Shown here: positions 32,423-41,055 of the stretch, piece by piece | Layout: every line of letters starts with the position of its first letter | How positions within the stretch are numbered: the first letter of the stretch is position 1 | Assembly (NCBI GenBank): GCA_016194705.1 | Contig: JACQAZ010000005.1 | Span: 183,800-247,799, forward strand | DNA from: Elusimicrobiota bacterium | GTDB lineage: Bacteria > Elusimicrobiota > Elusimicrobia > UBA1565 > UBA9628 | Length of the DNA: 64,000 nt | Reading direction: 5' to 3' | Position numbers and translations under genes: made by a program | The notes under the pieces: model-generated | Told to the model about the DNA's origin: nothing | Databases searched by the model: none | Seen by the model: only the letters and a program-made list of their open reading frames with translations

Positions 32423-35062
32423 CTAGGGGCCGACCTTGCAGGTCAGCAGGATGCAATCGCTCGTGTCCCTCATGGTCGTTGTGGCGCCCTTGATCGTGTT
32501 CGCATTGAACAGGCCCGCGACCCCACTGGCGACTGGGGTGGAGCCCGGCGTCGAGCCGTCGAGCAATTTCTGCTGCGTTTGCCTCTGCGTGCCAAGGTCC
32601 TTCATCACCGAATCGGAGGCCTTCGTATAGGGCGGCTTGAAAGTATCGACCCCCTTCTTAGCCGCGAGATCAGGTGACGTCGCCAAGTACGACGCGGACA
32701 TGCCGTCGCCGGGGACTGTGCCTTTGCCGTCGCCCAGCGCCTTGGACTCCGTTGCGTTCTTGTTGACCGTGTCGACGAGCCCCTTGTCGGCCTCGCCGAG
32801 CTTGTTGACCATCCCCAATTCGGTCTTATAGGCTTGGCGCAGCTGCCCCGCCGTGGTGTTGGCCTTCTTATAATCATCCGTCGTAATGCCGTTGGTCTTC
32901 GTCAGCGAGGCCGCGAAGGTCGGATCGGTCGCCGTGGGGCCGTGATTGAGCTTCTCGCCGTAGCCCAGTCTCTCCTCCGCGTAAGTGAGCCCCTTATCGG
33001 CCTCCGTCAAAGCCGTCGACGCCTCCGTGAGAATCTTGCGCAATGCGGCAGGATCGCTCTTCTTCATCGCGTCCGCCAGAGTCTTGACGTTCGCGGCGAC
33101 GCCCTTGTTGTCGTCCCCGTAGGCCGTCTTGAGCGCATCCTTTGCCGGCTGGACGTCGTCATCCTTGGCGACAGCGCGCGCCTTGTCATCGGCATCCTTG
33201 AAATCGCTCTTTGCTTTCGTGTCCGGCTTATCGTCGGCCTTGACGCCCGTGATGCTCCCGATGAGCTGCTGCGTGCCGGCATTCGTGTTCTGCAGGCTCA
33301 GCATCAAGGAGTCCTGGGTGGTGTTGATCGCCACGGGATCCTTGCCGTCCTTGGGCATGTTGCCGACCAGCTTGACCCGGACGCTGTTCAACAGATTTTG
33401 GACGTTGTTCGTGCCGCCGTCATAGGACGGGACGGGTCTCTTGGCGTTCACGCAGTCCTGCTTCGGGTTTTTCGGGTCGCCGGTCAGGACCGCATTCGCA
33501 TTATTGACGGTCTGGATCGATTCCGCGACGTCCGCGGAGTCCGTGTCCGCGTTCGGAATCTTAGCTATGGTCGCGTTGTCGATCTTGCCCGTGATGTAGT
33601 TGTTGAGCCCCGAGCACGAGGCGTTGGCCGCAGCGCTGGGGACCTGCGGCTGGTTCCTTTGCGTGCGGTCGGTGTCCGTGTTCGTGTTGGCGCCGGCGCC
33701 GCCCTTGCCGCTGCAGACGAGCTGGGCATTGCTGCCGCCCATCTTGCACACGGAATCTTGGTTCGTGTTGCAGTAGCAGTAAACCGCGCCCGCCTTCGCG
33801 TCTTGGCCTCCCGAGACCGCGCCGCACGTATCCGCGATGTCCCCTTTGGACACGGGGAAGGGGCTGGGTTTGCCGCCGGGCCCGGAGGTATCGGTGGGGT
33901 CGTAGCACGACAGCGTGCCGCTGCCGGGCGAGAACAAGCTCGTGACGCTCTTGCCGATGGCGGCGGTGATCGCCTTCCACGGCGTCATGATGCCTTCCTC
34001 GAGGATCTTGTCCTCGAGGTTGGGCCAGCGCATGGCCGCCTTCTCCTTGAGCTTCCACTCCAGATCGATGGCGTGGTCCTGCTCGGCCTTCATGCGCAGG
34101 AACTCGAGCGACTCGCCCACGCTCTTGCTGTCCTTGCCCTGGTTGCCGCCGGGGCCCTTGTCGCCGGTGCCGTTGCTCTCGCCGGAAGCGCCCCCGAAAG
34201 CGGAGCCGTCGCCCATGCTGCGGTTGGCCGCCGCGTCGAGCGAAGAGCCCGCTCCGCCGCCGCGGTTGAAATCGTTGGCCGCGCCCTGAGCCGCCTTCCT
34301 CAAGGCGTCGAAGCCGCCGCCCGCGCCCTGGCCCGGTCCGCGGGCCACGCCCCGGATGTTGCCGCCGCCGCGGACGCCGGGCATGTTGCCAGTGCCGCCC
34401 GCCTTATTGGGCACGCCGGCCGCCGAGAGCGGGGCGGCCGAGAAACCGCCGCCGCTGCCGCCGCCCGCGATCGCGCCCAGGCCGCGCAGGCCGCTCTGGC
34501 TGAGAGGAACCTTCGGCACGGGCACGTGCGCGGCCTTGGTGGCCGCCTTACCGGCCGTGGCGGCCGAGTTGGCCAGCGCGTCCTTCCAATCGGTGGACTC
34601 CTTCTTGTCCGGAGGGGTCTGCGCTATGGGAGAGCCCGCCGGAGGCTGCGTCGTCGCTCCCGGGCCCATCACGAGGGCTGAGGGGTCGCGCACGTTCAAA
34701 GGAGTGATCACGTCGCCGTTGGCGCCGAGCGCGGAGCCGGGAGCCAAAGAGCTCGTGCCCGTTTCATAAGGAGAGCTGGAGCCTCCGAAGGCCTTGCCGT
34801 CGCCGCGCGAGCTGATGCCGGGGCCGAAGAGGTCGCCGTTCTGGCCCTCGGGGGCCATCATGAAGTGCTCGGCCAAGGGAGCCATGAAGAGGACGCCCAG
34901 GCCCGCCATGATGAAGGCCAGGTCCTTCTTCTTGAACTGCTTGAGCCGCTCGATCAAGGACATGCCGCCCGAGGCGAGGCCCTTGATCTTGAGCTGGGGT
35001 TTGTTGGCGGAGTCCTTCAAAGTGGGGATAATGGGCTTATTGTCCTTCTCTTTGGGTTCCAT
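32423..35062 (-). CDS. Single-pass low-complexity membrane protein with PW motif and Cys-rich part
   Basis: 879 residues. Cytoplasmic start rich in Lys with IIPTLK (11-16), one transmembrane helix at ~47-64, then a long extracytoplasmic Gly/Ala/Ser-rich region (~75-310), a helical stretch, the motif TPWKA (~357), and a Cys-containing segment (~375-470, including CYCNTN and a CxxC-free set of about eight Cys). The C-terminal third is Asp/Ala/Lys-rich and helical, around repeated KADDK-like units. The layout matches the neighbouring family of membrane proteins (37741, 39650, 45718, 48627), although the final helix cluster is missing. Ribosome site GAGGAG precedes the ATG. Its promoter is of the shared TTGACA-17-TAAACT type. 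Function unknown. Confidence 0.75.
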   Translation of the reverse strand: MEPKEKDNKPIIPTLKDSANKPQLKIKGLASGGMSLIERLKQFKKKDLAFIMAGLGVLFMAPLAEHFMMAPEGQNGDLFGPGISSRGDGKAFGGSSSPYETGTSSLAPGSALGANGDVITPLNVRDPSALVMGPGATTQPPAGSPIAQTPPDKKESTDWKDALANSAATAGKAATKAAHVPVPKVPLSQSGLRGLGAIAGGGSGGGFSAAPLSAAGVPNKAGGTGNMPGVRGGGNIRGVARGPGQGAGGGFDALRKAAQGAANDFNRGGGAGSSLDAAANRSMGDGSAFGGASGESNGTGDKGPGGNQGKDSKSVGESLEFLRMKAEQDHAIDLEWKLKEKAAMRWPNLEDKILEEGIMTPWKAITAAIGKSVTSLFSPGSGTLSCYDPTDTSGPGGKPSPFPVSKGDIADTCGAVSGGQDAKAGAVYCYCNTNQDSVCKMGGSNAQLVCSGKGGAGANTNTDTDRTQRNQPQVPSAAANASCSGLNNYITGKIDNATIAKIPNADTDSADVAESIQTVNNANAVLTGDPKNPKQDCVNAKRPVPSYDGGTNNVQNLLNSVRVKLVGNMPKDGKDPVAINTTQDSLMLSLQNTNAGTQQLIGSITGVKADDKPDTKAKSDFKDADDKARAVAKDDDVQPAKDALKTAYGDDNKGVAANVKTLADAMKKSDPAALRKILTEASTALTEADKGLTYAEERLGYGEKLNHGPTATDPTFAASLTKTNGITTDDYKKANTTAGQLRQAYKTELGMVNKLGEADKGLVDTVNKNATESKALGDGKGTVPGDGMSASYLATSPDLAAKKGVDTFKPPYTKASDSVMKDLGTQRQTQQKLLDGSTPGSTPVASGVAGLFNANTIKGATTTMRDTSDCILLTCKVGP

Positions 35063-35085
35063 GGCTGTTCTCCTCGACTTCGGAT

Positions 35086-35114
35086 AGTTTAATGGGAGTT
35101 CCGGGGCTTGTCAA
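35086..35114 (-). promoter_or_regulatory. Sigma-70-type promoter of the 879-residue membrane protein
   Basis: Minus strand TTGACA (35109-35114), exact 17-bp spacer, TAAACT (35086-35091). Leader of about 17 bases with GAGGAG. The same two hexamers and spacing recur at 37188, 42082, 47422 and 50481. Confidence 0.85.
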
Positions 35115-35122
35115 TGGTGCCC

Positions 35123-35144
35123 TATTTTTTTAACCGAATTTAAA
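35123..35144 (-). promoter_or_regulatory. Possible AT-rich direct-repeat site upstream of -35
   Basis: At the position where sister promoters carry GTAA 11-bp repeats, this one has TTTAAATTCGG followed by TTAAAAAAATA. It keeps the A/T-rich character and the 11-bp period but not the GTAA core. Weakest member of the set. Confidence 0.35.
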
Positions 35145-35186
35145 TAATCGTCCTGGGAACAGCGCAATCGTGGGGCCGCCGGGGCG

Positions 35187-37142
35187 TCAGTTGCACTTGC
35201 AGCCGGCCGGCGCCGCTATCAACGGATTGCAGGCCTGGTTGTAATTGGCCGGCTGGGGGACCGGCACGGTGCAGGTGCTGATCTGCCCCGAGCAGCAGAC
35301 CTTGCGCTGCGCGCAAAACTCCGCGCAGACCGTGTCGGTGTCCTGGGTCATGCCCGGCTGCCAAAGGCACCCGAGCGCGGGAAGAGGACAAAAGGTCCCG
35401 TTCTTGATGTCGCAGGCCAGCAGTTCGCCCTCGCAGATCGGGGGCAGGGCCGAGGAGGGCTGCTTGAAGCAGAGTTTGCCCGTCGGATCGTTGCAGTTGG
35501 GATCCAAGGTCGGGATCTTGTCGCCGAACTTCTTGCTGCAGTCGACCGTGCTGCCGTCGGGCAAGGCCGCGATCGGCGAGCAGGCCGCCTCGATGTCCGT
35601 CATCAACGGCTTGGCGTTGTCGCACAAGATCTTGATCTGCGTCTCGGCGTCGTTGCACGGCTGGCAGGCCCCCGCTTTGCAGCAGTCGACGGGCGGATTC
35701 GGGGGTTCGCCGCACAACTTGGGCAGTTGGGCCGCCCACCAGTCGAGCTTCGGCTGCAAGTCCTTTTCCATGTTGCTGCGCTGGTCCGTCTTCATAAGGG
35801 CGCAATCGGCGACGGCCTGCATGCAGGCTTGCATCTGCAGCGGATCGGGCGCGTCGTCGGTCCCCTCGCTGAGGCTGATGTTGGGATCGGGGACGGCGGG
35901 CGAGGAGAAGCCGTCGATCTGCGGCGGGGCGCTCAAGATGGGCGGCGAGGAGCCGGTGTAGCTGCCGCCGTTGACGAGGCCGTGGATGTCGGTGTGGTCG
36001 TAGACGACCCCCGTGTTGGTCGCCGCGTACTCGCCTGGGCAGCGGTTGCCCGCCGTGCAGATCGGGTTGCTGCTCATGAGCCCCGCGTTGCGGGCCGCGA
36101 CCATCTGCTGCAGGGCGCAGCTCTTGTTGCTGCTGCAGCGCATCTTGTAGTTGCGCTCGGTGGAGGCCACGCTGTTGTTCGTATTGGCGGGAGGGCTCCA
36201 GCCGATCGGCCTGCGCGTCGCCGTGTTGGTCTGCCCGGCGATGGGCACCGTCGGGTCGCTGAGCGTCGACCGAAGGTCGTCGGGGTTGACCGCATGGCCC
36301 TTGGCCGAGAAAAACCCCTTGCCCGCGAAGGCCCCGGCCGCGTCGGAGAGCCCGGACGCGCCGGAGAGCCCGGCCGCAGACTTGGCGCCGGTCACCTTGC
36401 CCGCCGCGTCTTCGCCGTAGGCGGAGGCGACCATGCTCGCGCGCACGCCGGTCAAATCCTCGGGATCGAGGGCCACGGCGCTGCCGGTCTCCCGGGATTC
36501 CTTCGGGGACATGATCCCGTTGACCTGGACGCCGTCGGCGCCGCTGCTGCTGCACTGCATGGGCAAAGTCGTCTCGCAGTCGACGACGCCGCTGTGGTGC
36601 TTGTCGGCCCACGCAAAGCGCGCGCGCTTGACCCCATTGCCGGCGGCGCCGCCGACCGCGCAGGTCTCGCCGATATCGTCGAGCGAGACCTTGAAGCGGC
36701 TCCCTATCGAGCCGTCGGCCGAGCACCAGAGCGAGCCGGCAACGACCGTCATCTCCTTGAGGTCGCCGCGGACCATGCCGATCGAGTCCATGCGCGGGGC
36801 CTCGGCGCGAGCCTGGAGGAAGGTCCCGATGCCGGCGTTGCGCGAGTCCTTGGCGGTGCGCAAGGCCGCCATCAGCGCGCTGAAGGAATGGTCGCTGTTG
36901 TCGAAGCCGCTCAAGCCGACCCTTGTGGCGAACCGGGTGAGGCCCGCCGCTGGCCGCGCCCCCCAGCCCGTGCCGGACAAGGCCGTGACCAATCCGGCGA
37001 CCATGTTCGACGGCGCGGAAAACATGCCCGTGATGAGAACGACGAGCAGCATGAGCGGCGCCAGGCCCTTGCGCCAGCGCAGCAGGAGCAGCAGCGCGGC
37101 CCACTTGCTTTTCTGCCTGTGTCTATCCCAAAAGCTCGCCAT
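35187..37142 (-). CDS. Cys-rich single-pass membrane protein
   Basis: 651 residues. A basic amphipathic start, one transmembrane helix at ~27-42, and the remainder probably periplasmic. The region ~60-390 is Gly/Ala/Ser-rich with scattered Cys pairs. The last ~230 residues contain many Cys (for example CCKAGACQPC, CCSGQISTC and a final CKCN), suggesting several disulfides and an oxidising location. No known domain recognised; spacing of the C-terminal Cys hints at small knottin- or EGF-like modules. Ribosome site is weak; a stable hairpin sits in the leader (37152-37172). It has the shared TTGACA-17-TAAACT promoter and the upstream operator-like repeat, so it should be made together with the PW-family proteins. 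Confidence 0.75.
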   Translation of the reverse strand: MASFWDRHRQKSKWAALLLLLRWRKGLAPLMLLVVLITGMFSAPSNMVAGLVTALSGTGWGARPAAGLTRFATRVGLSGFDNSDHSFSALMAALRTAKDSRNAGIGTFLQARAEAPRMDSIGMVRGDLKEMTVVAGSLWCSADGSIGSRFKVSLDDIGETCAVGGAAGNGVKRARFAWADKHHSGVVDCETTLPMQCSSSGADGVQVNGIMSPKESRETGSAVALDPEDLTGVRASMVASAYGEDAAGKVTGAKSAAGLSGASGLSDAAGAFAGKGFFSAKGHAVNPDDLRSTLSDPTVPIAGQTNTATRRPIGWSPPANTNNSVASTERNYKMRCSSNKSCALQQMVAARNAGLMSSNPICTAGNRCPGEYAATNTGVVYDHTDIHGLVNGGSYTGSSPPILSAPPQIDGFSSPAVPDPNISLSEGTDDAPDPLQMQACMQAVADCALMKTDQRSNMEKDLQPKLDWWAAQLPKLCGEPPNPPVDCCKAGACQPCNDAETQIKILCDNAKPLMTDIEAACSPIAALPDGSTVDCSKKFGDKIPTLDPNCNDPTGKLCFKQPSSALPPICEGELLACDIKNGTFCPLPALGCLWQPGMTQDTDTVCAEFCAQRKVCCSGQISTCTVPVPQPANYNQACNPLIAAPAGCKCN

Positions 37143-37151
37143 GGGGATCGC

Positions 37152-37172
37152 CCCGTTCTTACCGCGAACGGG
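37152..37172 (-). promoter_or_regulatory. Hairpin in the 5' leader
   Basis: CCCGTTC and GAACGGG form a perfect 7-bp stem with a 7-base loop, ending about 9 bases before the ATG at 37142. It would compete with ribosome binding; no riboswitch class recognised. Confidence 0.45.
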
Positions 37173-37187
37173 ACCGCCTCTCCCTTG

Positions 37188-37216
37188 AGTTTAGTCCCAA
37201 GACCTTGACTTGTCAA
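37188..37216 (-). promoter_or_regulatory. Sigma-70-type promoter of the Cys-rich protein gene
   Basis: TTGACA (37211-37216), 17-bp spacer, TAAACT (37188-37193) on the minus strand, identical hexamers to the promoters at 35086, 42082, 47422 and 50481. Confidence 0.85.
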
Positions 37217-37224
37217 TAGAGAAA

Positions 37225-37246
37225 TCCGGGTTTTCCCAGATTTTAC
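37225..37246 (-). promoter_or_regulatory. Candidate regulator site, 11-bp direct repeat
   Basis: GTAAAATCTGG followed by GAAAACCCGGA; the first base lies exactly 30 bp upstream of -35, as at the promoters at 42082 and 50481. Likely an activator site. Confidence 0.5.
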
Positions 37247-37252
37247 CTGCGA

Positions 37253-37690
37253 TTATTGGGAGGACGGCAAGGAATCGGCGTCTCTGACCAGGTCCGCCTG
37301 AGCTTCGTCGGGCAAAACGACGTGGCTGTTCTGCGTGCAATAGATCTCGACGGCCCGCTCGGTCTTGAGCTGCAGATCGACGTAGGGGGCCTGGGGCGTC
37401 GGAACCGGCAAGGTGAAGAGCATCTCGCGGAACAGGGCCTGCGAGCCTTTTCCCGCGGGCCTTACCTCGTACTCCTTGCGGGGCGGGCCCATGACGGCGA
37501 CGATCTCGTCGCGGGTCATGCCCAGGCGCAGGCGGCCGCACCGGGAGAGGGCGTCGGCCAAGCGGTCGCTGTCCGTTTTCAATTGCTCGTAGCGGAGGTG
37601 GATGTAGCCGAGCCAGGCCATGCTCGCCGCGAAGCCCGCCAAGGCGACCACGACCACCTTGCGGAATCTGGCGGGAATGATCTTCGTCAC
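37253..37690 (-). CDS. Small membrane-anchored BamE/SmpA-like protein
   Basis: About 145 residues if started at the GTG at 37690. A TTG at 37702 is in frame but lies inside the -10 box, so it cannot be the start of a transcript from that promoter. Basic N-terminus, one transmembrane helix (VVVVALAGFAASMAWLGYI), a short coiled segment, then LRLGMTRDEIVAVMGPP, which matches the opening of BamE/SmpA-OmlA-type domains (GMTxxEVxxxLGxP), followed by beta-strand-like sequence. BamE proteins are usually lipoproteins of the outer-membrane assembly complex; this one has a membrane anchor instead of a lipobox. Sits between two membrane-protein genes and has its own promoter. Confidence 0.65.
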   Translation of the reverse strand: MTKIIPARFRKVVVVALAGFAASMAWLGYIHLRYEQLKTDSDRLADALSRCGRLRLGMTRDEIVAVMGPPRKEYEVRPAGKGSQALFREMLFTLPVPTPQAPYVDLQLKTERAVEIYCTQNSHVVLPDEAQADLVRDADSLPSSQ

Positions 37691-37701
37691 GGGTTCCGCC
37701 A

Positions 37702-37730
37702 ACTCTAGCGGTATAACCCCGGCTTGTCAA
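37702..37730 (-). promoter_or_regulatory. Promoter of the BamE-like gene
   Basis: TTGACA (37725-37730), 17-bp spacer, TAGAGT (37702-37707). The transcript would start near 37695, leaving about 5 bases before the GTG at 37690. The GTAA repeat seen at sister promoters is not present; the position is occupied by the end of the upstream coding region. Confidence 0.6.
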
Positions 37731-37740
37731 GCCGTGCGGG

Positions 37741-39621
37741 CTATTTCTTAATGACGCCGCCGCCACCGGTGCCGCCGCTGCCGCCGCCGCCGCCTGTGCC
37801 GCCGCCGGTGCCGGTGCCGGTTGTCCCGCCGGGAGGCGGGGTCAGGGAGATGTCGTTGGGGTTGAGGGGATTGGTGTCGGTCCCGCTCGTGCCGCCGCCG
37901 GCGCCCGGATCGATGGACCTTGATTTCTCGAAGGCATCGAGCTGGGCTTCGGCCTCATGGTAAAGGCTGTCGGTTTCTTTCTTGACCTTGTCGTACATGA
38001 TGAACCCGAGGATGCCGGTCATCATCGCCATGACGGCTCCCATCTCGATGTCCTGGCCGATCTTCTTGACCTTGTCGCCGTAAGTCGACGCGAGGCCGCC
38101 CATCGCGGAGATCTGGTTGCCGATCTGGACGACCTTCATGCCCGCCATCATGGCCATCATGCCGATGATCTGCCCGATCGCGATCAGGATCGCTCCGATG
38201 ATCATGGTCGGCGGCCAACCCGTGGCGAGCAATGCCAAGCCCGTCGTGACGAGGATCGAAGTCCACAGGATCAGGTTGTTGGCCTCCTGGACTTTTGCAT
38301 AGGCCTCGTCCAGCATGGCCTTCCACGGCGCGCCCTCGCCCTGGCCGATGTTGATGCAAGAACCGTCCTGGGGATTGACGGTCTGTCCCTGCCCGCAGAC
38401 GACGCAGACCCCGTTGATCTCCATGCCGCCGGCCTCGCTCTGGGCGTTGGTGCAGGAATAGCCGTTGCCGAGAGGGTTGATCGTCCCGCCCCCGCCTCCG
38501 CCCCCGCCGCCCGTCGAGGGACCCGTCGCGTCCGTCGGCGATGAAGGCGGCGTCCCGTTGGCGCCGGAGCCTTCGAATTGCGAGGCCGCGGCCGCCGAGT
38601 TGCCCTCCGTCGCCGTCGGCCCGCCGGCGATGACCAAGGCGTTCTTGAGTCCCGCCGACCGGAGCTGCCCCAGAGCGCGGCTGTTGACCAGGCCGCGGCG
38701 GCCTAGATTGGCGCGCGTGCTGCCGCGTATTCCGGACTTGACGATCTTTCCGCTGGCCTTTGGTCCCGCGTCGCCGGCGAGCTTGCCGAGCTTGCCCGTC
38801 CTGCTCGAAAATCTCAAGGCCTTGGCCATCCCGGCGCGCGAGCCCGCCAGGGCCCCGCCCAGTTCGCCGCTGAGCTTGCTCCCCGAGATGTGCGTCTCGG
38901 GGCAGGCCTCCGCCGGATCGTCGCTGCCCTGGACGCAGGCCGTGTTGCTTTTCTCGGAGGCGTCGCTCTCGCCCGCCCCCTGCGACAGCTCGCCCTGCGC
39001 CTGGTCCTCTTTGGCGGCCTTGTCCTTGTCGGCCTTCGTCGACTCTCCGGCCTTCGGGACATTGCCGAACTTGATCGTGCCGTTGTTGGCGTTGGCGGCG
39101 TATTTGAGGCCTTGGTCGGCAGGCCCGCGGACCTTGATCGACGATGCGATGGTCCCCAAGTCCGCCGCGCCGTCGCCGGCCCGCGGAGCGGCCGAGCCCC
39201 CTCTCATGAGAGCGGCGGCAATCAAGGCGATGCCGCCCACGACCGCGACGGCCATGACCGACAGTGCGAAGCGTCCCGCAGCGGTCGCGGCCAGCCGCGC
39301 GATGAGCTGCGCGAACGGAGAAAGAAGGGCCGAGAGCAGGCGGCCGAAGAAGCCGCCGCCGAATTGGAGGGCCCGCGCCGCGCCCGACGCGGCGCCCGCG
39401 GCGCCGCTTTGCGCCCCGCTGGCCGCGGCCGACGCCGCAGCGCGCGCGCCGGCCTCGCCGGCTCCGGTGGCGCCCTCGAAAGCGCCCGCTCCGCCGCCGC
39501 CGGTGCCCCAGACAGCACCCCCTTTCTTGCGCTCCTTTTGCTTCTTCTTCAGATCGGGAATCTCTACGGTTGGAACCGGCGGGTGCACCGAGACCTTCTC
39601 CTTCCCATTGTTATCGGCCAT
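37741..39621 (-). CDS. PW-family membrane protein with Cys motif and helix cluster
   Basis: 626 residues. Basic cytoplasmic start with VEIPDLKKK (19-27), a Gly/Ala-rich linker, first transmembrane helix ~122-145, then an extracytoplasmic low-complexity region with CVQGS and CPETH Cys, a GLVNSRALGQL segment, a poly-Gly run, a four-Cys segment (SCTN, CVVC, SCIN; ~395-425), the motif GAPWKAM (~431-437), and three further hydrophobic helices (~450-550). A Gly/Thr-rich tail ends in VIKK. It is the third gene of an apparent operon with 42069 and 41047; the start lies 28 bases after the previous stop and has AGGAGAGGT upstream. Same architecture as the proteins at 45718 and 48627. Function unknown. 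Confidence 0.75.
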   Translation of the reverse strand: MADNNGKEKVSVHPPVPTVEIPDLKKKQKERKKGGAVWGTGGGGAGAFEGATGAGEAGARAAASAAASGAQSGAAGAASGAARALQFGGGFFGRLLSALLSPFAQLIARLAATAAGRFALSVMAVAVVGGIALIAAALMRGGSAAPRAGDGAADLGTIASSIKVRGPADQGLKYAANANNGTIKFGNVPKAGESTKADKDKAAKEDQAQGELSQGAGESDASEKSNTACVQGSDDPAEACPETHISGSKLSGELGGALAGSRAGMAKALRFSSRTGKLGKLAGDAGPKASGKIVKSGIRGSTRANLGRRGLVNSRALGQLRSAGLKNALVIAGGPTATEGNSAAAASQFEGSGANGTPPSSPTDATGPSTGGGGGGGGGTINPLGNGYSCTNAQSEAGGMEINGVCVVCGQGQTVNPQDGSCINIGQGEGAPWKAMLDEAYAKVQEANNLILWTSILVTTGLALLATGWPPTMIIGAILIAIGQIIGMMAMMAGMKVVQIGNQISAMGGLASTYGDKVKKIGQDIEMGAVMAMMTGILGFIMYDKVKKETDSLYHEAEAQLDAFEKSRSIDPGAGGGTSGTDTNPLNPNDISLTPPPGGTTGTGTGGGTGGGGGSGGTGGGGVIKK

Positions 39622-39649
39622 GAAAGCCCCCAGACCTCTCCTGCGATCG

Positions 39650-41047
39650 CTAGCCGCCCCCGAACAGATGGTAATCCGGCGCCTTGCCGCCCGGCTGGCT
39701 TGAGAATTCGCGCGGCGGGTACGAATATGCCGGCCTCATCGCGCCCACGATGCCCATCCCTAAGCCGAGCGCTCCCGAAGCGTAGACGGCGAAGGTCAGT
39801 ATGCCCGGCGGGCTTTCCATCTGCGATGTGATCGCCGCGGCCACGGCGGACGCGGCCATGAAGGAGCCGGCCGCCACGAACATGTTCCCTTGGAAGACCT
39901 GCCCGTACGGCCCGCTGGCGATCTGATGGCCGATGTAGGCCGCCATCCCGGCCAAGAGGGCCGCGATCGACGCCGCGACCAAGGCTCCGATCTGACCGCC
40001 CACGGGGAAATCTTTGCCCTTGGACGCCAGGAAGATCAGCAGGGCCGAGGCCGCCAGAAGCATCTCGGCGGTCTGGATCGCGCTCTGCCACGGCGTCACG
40101 TTGACGGCGCCGGCCGCCGGTGGAGGCTGGGGAAAACGGTCCTGCCCGTTGCCGCCGCCGGTGCTGGGATTGGTGTCGGCGCCGGTGGGCGCCGAGCCGG
40201 GGCCGCCGGTCGGCGAGCTGCCGCCGCCGATGCCCGTGCCCCTGCTGCCGTCGTAAGTCGCCCCCGCGCCCTGGCTCGTGATGGCGCCGCGCTGGTCGTG
40301 CGACACGCCCAAGAGCTGCTTGCCCGCGGTGTTGCTGCCCAGGCCCAGCAAACCCCGCACTCCGCCCGCTCCGGCCTTGGCTGAATGCATCGCGCTCGAG
40401 GGCGCCAGCTTGGCGCTGGCCACCTGCGTGTTGGCGCCGAAGCTGTGTCCCGAGGAGCCGCCGCCGCCCGCGCTGAAGCCCGCGAACTTGGATTCGATCT
40501 TGCCGCCCTTGAACGCCTTTGGGGCGCTGGATGCCGACGCGCCCGTCGCGGCCGCGTTCTTGGCCGCCTCGGCCGCCTTGGCGGCGTCGGTCGACTGAGC
40601 GTCCGTCGCGGCGTCGGCCTTGGCTTGGTCGGTCGGCGCGGAGGCGGCGCCGTCCTTGCCCGCCTCGAGCCCGCCGGCTCCTTGGTTGGCGCTGACAAGC
40701 TGATTGAGCGAATCGGAAGTTCCGCCGGAGGCGCCGGAGGCGCTGCCGTCGGCCGCCGCCTGGGGAGGCCGCGGATCGAAGAGCGACATCGCGCCGCCGG
40801 AGCGGTCCGCGCGCGACGGCCCGAAGAATTTGTAGCCGATGAGGCCGATGCCGCCGGCCACCGTCGTTCCGGCCAGGATGAGCGCGACGACGCCCGCCTT
40901 GGTGGCGAGCAGGCCCCCGCCGAGACCCGAGCCGCCCAAAAGGCCGCCGCCGCGGCCGGAGAAAAGGTCCGCGAACAACGCGCCCCTCTTTTTCTCCTTC
41001 TTCTCGTCCGGCTTCATCTCGGGTATCTTCGGCATTTGCGCTTCCAT
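39650..41047 (-). CDS. PW-family membrane protein with C-terminal helix cluster
   Basis: 465 residues. Cytoplasmic start with MPKIPEMKPDEKKEKKRG, a transmembrane helix at ~50-72, a Gly/Ser/Ala-rich extracytoplasmic region containing VRGLLGLG and HSFGANTQV segments, then VTPWQSA (~315-321) and four hydrophobic helices up to residue ~440. Unlike 37741, 45718 and 48627 it lacks the four-Cys knot. The start is only 8 bases after the stop of the 42069 gene and has a strong AGGAGG site, so it is translationally linked. The protein looks like a membrane-embedded subunit with a flexible periplasmic arm; no enzyme motif is visible. Confidence 0.75.
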   Translation of the reverse strand: MEAQMPKIPEMKPDEKKEKKRGALFADLFSGRGGGLLGGSGLGGGLLATKAGVVALILAGTTVAGGIGLIGYKFFGPSRADRSGGAMSLFDPRPPQAAADGSASGASGGTSDSLNQLVSANQGAGGLEAGKDGAASAPTDQAKADAATDAQSTDAAKAAEAAKNAAATGASASSAPKAFKGGKIESKFAGFSAGGGGSSGHSFGANTQVASAKLAPSSAMHSAKAGAGGVRGLLGLGSNTAGKQLLGVSHDQRGAITSQGAGATYDGSRGTGIGGGSSPTGGPGSAPTGADTNPSTGGGNGQDRFPQPPPAAGAVNVTPWQSAIQTAEMLLAASALLIFLASKGKDFPVGGQIGALVAASIAALLAGMAAYIGHQIASGPYGQVFQGNMFVAAGSFMAASAVAAAITSQMESPPGILTFAVYASGALGLGMGIVGAMRPAYSYPPREFSSQPGGKAPDYHLFGGG

Positions 41048-41055
41048 AGGTCCTC

